Origin: Fervidobacterium gondwanense DSM 13020
GTDB lineage: Bacteria; Thermotogota; Thermotogae; Thermotogales; Fervidobacteriaceae
Assembly (NCBI RefSeq): GCF_900143265.1
Contig: NZ_FRDJ01000005.1
Coordinates: forward strand, 1 to 64,000
Direction of reading: 5' to 3'
DNA: 64,000 bases
A program made the position numbers and the translations under genes. The notes under the pieces were generated by a model that saw nothing but the letters and a program-made list of their open reading frames with translations, was not told where the DNA came from and ran no database searches. Below, piece after piece: positions 61,721 through 64,000 of this stretch. The stretch's first letter is position 1. Every line of letters begins with the position of its first letter.

Positions 61721-62202
61721 TTCCAATCACCTCCGAAACCTTGCCTGTATAGTTTTTCTCTTTTCTTCTGTTCATCCAAATTCTGCGTTATTTTCTCAAT
61801 AATTTCGTTAACATCAACTTCTTCGAGTACTTTTTTGATTGCATCTTCGATTATGTACTCATCAACGTGCAGCTGTCGAAGTTCGTATCGAATTCTGTAC
61901 GGTCCTTTGTAGTGTATCACAAGGGAATCGTACGCATACAGATATGCAAACTTTTCATCGTCTATAAACCCTCGTTCTTTGAGCTTTTGGATAGTTTCTT
62001 GAATTGTCCCTTCGTCAAATCCGTCACGTTTTAGCCTATTTTCAACTTCCCATTGAGAACGTGCCCTGAATTTTATAAATCTCAGTGCAACATCAATGGG
62101 GGATTTTTTTCCCTTTTCTTTACGAACGTCTTTTTCGAACTTGTGCGAGAAATTATCGCTCTGGTCATTGTAATATTTGTTACTTCGATACTTTTTCTTC
62201 AT
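61717..62202 (-). CDS. recX: Regulatory protein RecX
   Basis: 161-aa RecX, which limits RecA filament activity. The three-helix repeats show as [35 protein letters not shown] and [21 protein letters not shown] lysine-rich N-terminal extension of about 35 residues precedes them. It overlaps the 3' end of recA by 23 bases and the rny start by 4 bases, so expression is coupled. Confidence 0.9.
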   Translation of the reverse strand: MKKKYRSNKYYNDQSDNFSHKFEKDVRKEKGKKSPIDVALRFIKFRARSQWEVENRLKRDGFDEGTIQETIQKLKERGFIDDEKFAYLYAYDSLVIHYKGPYRIRYELRQLHVDEYIIEDAIKKVLEEVDVNEIIEKITQNLDEQKKREKLYRQGFGGDWK

Positions 62203-63232
62203 CCTGCGTATTCTGCGTTCCTATGTTGTGGAAGTACTTTTCCCTGATTCTGTTCTCTATCTCAGTTGCAATCTCTGGATGCTCAAAGAGATAACTCACG
62301 GCATTAGACTTACCTTGACCGAGTGAATGTTCTTTTCCTGTCAAATCCTCGTATGTAAACCAACTTCCTCGCCTGTCTATGAGTCCTTCATTCACTGCCA
62401 TGTTGAAAAGTTCATTTTCTCTTACTATTCCTTTTCCGTAAATTATATCCACTGTCGTTGTCCTAAATGGCGGTGCGACTTTGTTCTTGACAAATTTTAT
62501 GGTGACTTCGTTTCCAACATGTTCGTTGCCCTCGACAATCTTTCCAGAAGACCTTACTTCCATTCTCATCGTTGCATAGAATTTCAGAGCGACACCACCG
62601 GTTGTTGTTTCTGGGTTTCCGTACATAACACCGATCTTCATACGCGTTTGGTTTATAAAGATTACTACCGCCTTTGATTTATTCACGTTACCTGCAAGCT
62701 TCCTTAAAGCTTGTGACATCAATCTTGCTTGAAGTCCTATCTGGGCTTCTCCCATCGCTCCTTCTATCTCGGCTCTTGGAACAAGTGCTGCAACAGAGTC
62801 GACAACTATAAGGTCCACTGCATTGCTCCTAACGAGCTCGTCAACAATGTCGAGTGCTTGCTCACCATAGTCAGGTTGTGAGACCAAGAGTTCAGAAAGA
62901 TTAATTCCGAGGTTCCTTGCATAGTTCAAATCGAGTGCGTGTTCAGCATCAACAAAGGCTGCAATACCGCCCATCTTCTGTACAGATGCTATCGCGTGGA
63001 GAGCTATGGTCGTTTTACCACTTGACTCTGGACCGTATATTTCGATAACCCTTCCTCTCGGGTATCCACCGACTCCAGAGGCTATATCGATCGCAAGTGA
63101 CCCGCTCGGAATAACTTCAACACCCTGGAGCAGGTTATCTTCACCAAGGACCATTATTGAACCTTTACCATACTGCTTTTCGATCTTGCTGATAGCCTTT
63201 TTTAAAACATCTTTCTTCATTTCATCTGGCAT
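62180..63232 (-). CDS. recA: Recombinase RecA
   Basis: 350-aa strand-exchange protein. Walker A is GPESSGKT, the L1 loop is [11 protein letters not shown] and the L2 region is [20 protein letters not shown]. The C-terminal domain ends in an acidic tail. I start at MPDEMKKD (63232) because GGAGG lies about 11 bases upstream; the ORF begins 21 bases earlier within thpR. It overlaps the 3' end of thpR by about 11 bases and recX by 23. Confidence 0.97.
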   Translation of the reverse strand: MPDEMKKDVLKKAISKIEKQYGKGSIMVLGEDNLLQGVEVIPSGSLAIDIASGVGGYPRGRVIEIYGPESSGKTTIALHAIASVQKMGGIAAFVDAEHALDLNYARNLGINLSELLVSQPDYGEQALDIVDELVRSNAVDLIVVDSVAALVPRAEIEGAMGEAQIGLQARLMSQALRKLAGNVNKSKAVVIFINQTRMKIGVMYGNPETTTGGVALKFYATMRMEVRSSGKIVEGNEHVGNEVTIKFVKNKVAPPFRTTTVDIIYGKGIVRENELFNMAVNEGLIDRRGSWFTYEDLTGKEHSLGQGKSNAVSYLFEHPEIATEIENRIREKYFHNIGTQNTQDEEKVSK

Positions 63233-63794
63233 TTCTAACCAAACCTCCTTCAAATTTCAATTTGTACATCCATTTATAAATCGGACCTTGCGGCGTTAAC
63301 GTTGAGCTGTAGATGGTAATACCATCTATAACAAGCGATACTTTTGGAACTTGAATCTCCTTAACAAGTTCTTCCCAATTATTAGGATACTCTTTGACCC
63401 TACCAAGCGTAACATGCGGAACAAAATTACCTTGGTCATCGTACTTCACCTTGCACTTAGTCAACTCAGACTTCATCTCAAGATACATCCTCTGCAAAGA
63501 CTTAGTTGGTTCAAGCTTTAAAAAGAGAACGCGTGGTGATTGCTTGAATTTAAAATAACCAAAATCCACCAAGTTTGTGCTAAAAGATGGGAAACCTTGC
63601 AGCCTTTTGTTTAAAGAGAGAGCCATCGACTCGACTGCCTTTTCATCCATTTCTCCGAGGAAAAAAAGAGTTAAATGCAAATTTTCTGGTTTAGTCCATG
63701 CAGCTTTGAAACCAAGCCCCACCAATCTGTCGATAACATCTGTGGCTATTTCTCTAATTTCCTGATTAACATCAACGGCAATAAACGTTCTCAC
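63222..63794 (-). CDS. thpR: RNA 2',3'-cyclic phosphodiesterase (ThpR/LigT)
   Basis: 190-aa 2H phosphoesterase. The two HxT motifs are HLTLFFLG (about residue 41) and HVTLGRV (about residue 127). The family opens 2',3'-cyclic phosphates at RNA ends. It overlaps recA and is placed in the pgsA-thpR-recA-recX-rny run found in other Thermotogota and Firmicutes as I recall. Confidence 0.92.
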   Translation of the reverse strand: MRTFIAVDVNQEIREIATDVIDRLVGLGFKAAWTKPENLHLTLFFLGEMDEKAVESMALSLNKRLQGFPSFSTNLVDFGYFKFKQSPRVLFLKLEPTKSLQRMYLEMKSELTKCKVKYDDQGNFVPHVTLGRVKEYPNNWEELVKEIQVPKVSLVIDGITIYSSTLTPQGPIYKWMYKLKFEGGLVRNAR

Positions 63795-63838
63795 GCGAAC
63801 CCCTCCATATTAATTTCTGCTTTTCGCATTTTCGCAAT

Positions 63839-64000
63839 TTACCTGTTGAGATACTCCCTGTTTTGATAGACATATATAAGACCAGATAGCACCGTTGATA
63901 TCGCAACTACATAAATGAGTACCGCGTTCAATCCGGATAGAACCCTCAATAACCTTTCCGAAGAAGACAGAGTTAGCTCCAAGAATAAACCAACTGAGAG
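63839..64000 (-). CDS. Probable PgsA (CDP-diacylglycerol--glycerol-3-phosphate phosphatidyltransferase), C-terminus
   Basis: The last 53 codons of a gene that begins beyond the right edge. They encode a hydrophobic helix (AVLIYVVAISTVLSGLIYVY) and a short polar end (QNREYLNR). This matches the last helix of PgsA, the first step enzyme of phosphatidylglycerol synthesis, and the position before thpR and recA fits. No catalytic residues lie in the visible part, so the call rests on the helix pattern and gene order. Confidence 0.6.
   Translation of the reverse strand, partial: LSVGLFLELTLSSSERLLRVLSGLNAVLIYVVAISTVLSGLIYVYQNREYLNR

Overview
The window reads as a thermophilic member of the Thermotogota, most likely Fervidobacterium or a close relative. 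Support: a GC-rich 16S rRNA end set in an otherwise AT-rich chromosome, strong GGAGGTGAT-type ribosome binding sites, many GTG and TTG starts, very tight operons, and gene sets typical of the group (a recA-recX-rny cluster, Tdh-Kbl, an Na+-pumping decarboxylase, malE-F-G-type sugar transporters without a local ATPase). The genus is inferred from recognition; no database search was done.

Layout. 1-850: 5' part of a 16S rRNA gene (minus strand) with three tandem promoters. 850-3750: split LysO-type exporter, asparaginyl-tRNA synthetase, NlpC/P60 protein. 3800-11500: a LacI-controlled operon (regulator, sugar-binding protein, two permeases, beta-phosphoglucomutase, GH65 disaccharide phosphorylase) with two perfect palindromic operators. 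11500-21960: housekeeping genes (GlpX, fluoride channel, YqeH, PduL, HD-GYP, DnaN, a pseudopilin, ABC ATPase, YugP-like peptidase). 22170-25370: a second sugar ABC transporter. 25390-27605: DUF2520 protein, MeaB and a cobalamin-binding mutase subunit. 28040-35270: an unusual locus of two SARP/BTAD-like regulators, an Ig-like exported protein, two secretin-like proteins and, converging on them, three paralogous small exported beta-proteins. 35490-38390: methylmalonyl-CoA decarboxylase subunits and epimerase. 38500-50660: SecA, cNMP-binding-fold proteins, KorA/KorD, the decarboxylase beta subunit, isoaspartyl dipeptidase, Kbl/Tdh and a Crp/Fnr regulator. 50810-57970: Hcp, metallophosphoesterase, a 59-aa winged-helix protein, OFA-type MFS transporter, DUF523-DUF1722 protein, PBP4. 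57940-64000: BirA, MurJ, RNase Y, RecX, RecA, ThpR and the C-terminus of a probable PgsA.

How the genes work together. One theme is energy from amino acids: threonine to glycine plus acetyl-CoA (Tdh, Kbl), 2-oxoacid oxidation (KorA/KorD), and succinyl-CoA to methylmalonyl-CoA to propionyl-CoA with Na+ export (mutase subunit, MeaB, epimerase, MmdA-D, with BirA for biotinylation). Two partners are absent here: the large mutase subunit and KorB. A second theme is uptake and phosphorolysis of an alpha-glucoside.

The most novel part is 28040-35270. I read it as a candidate secretin-linked surface-protein export or assembly locus. Two of its genes carry single-base frameshifts, each repaired by adding one A to a short A-run, so either the locus is decaying or the assembly has errors there.
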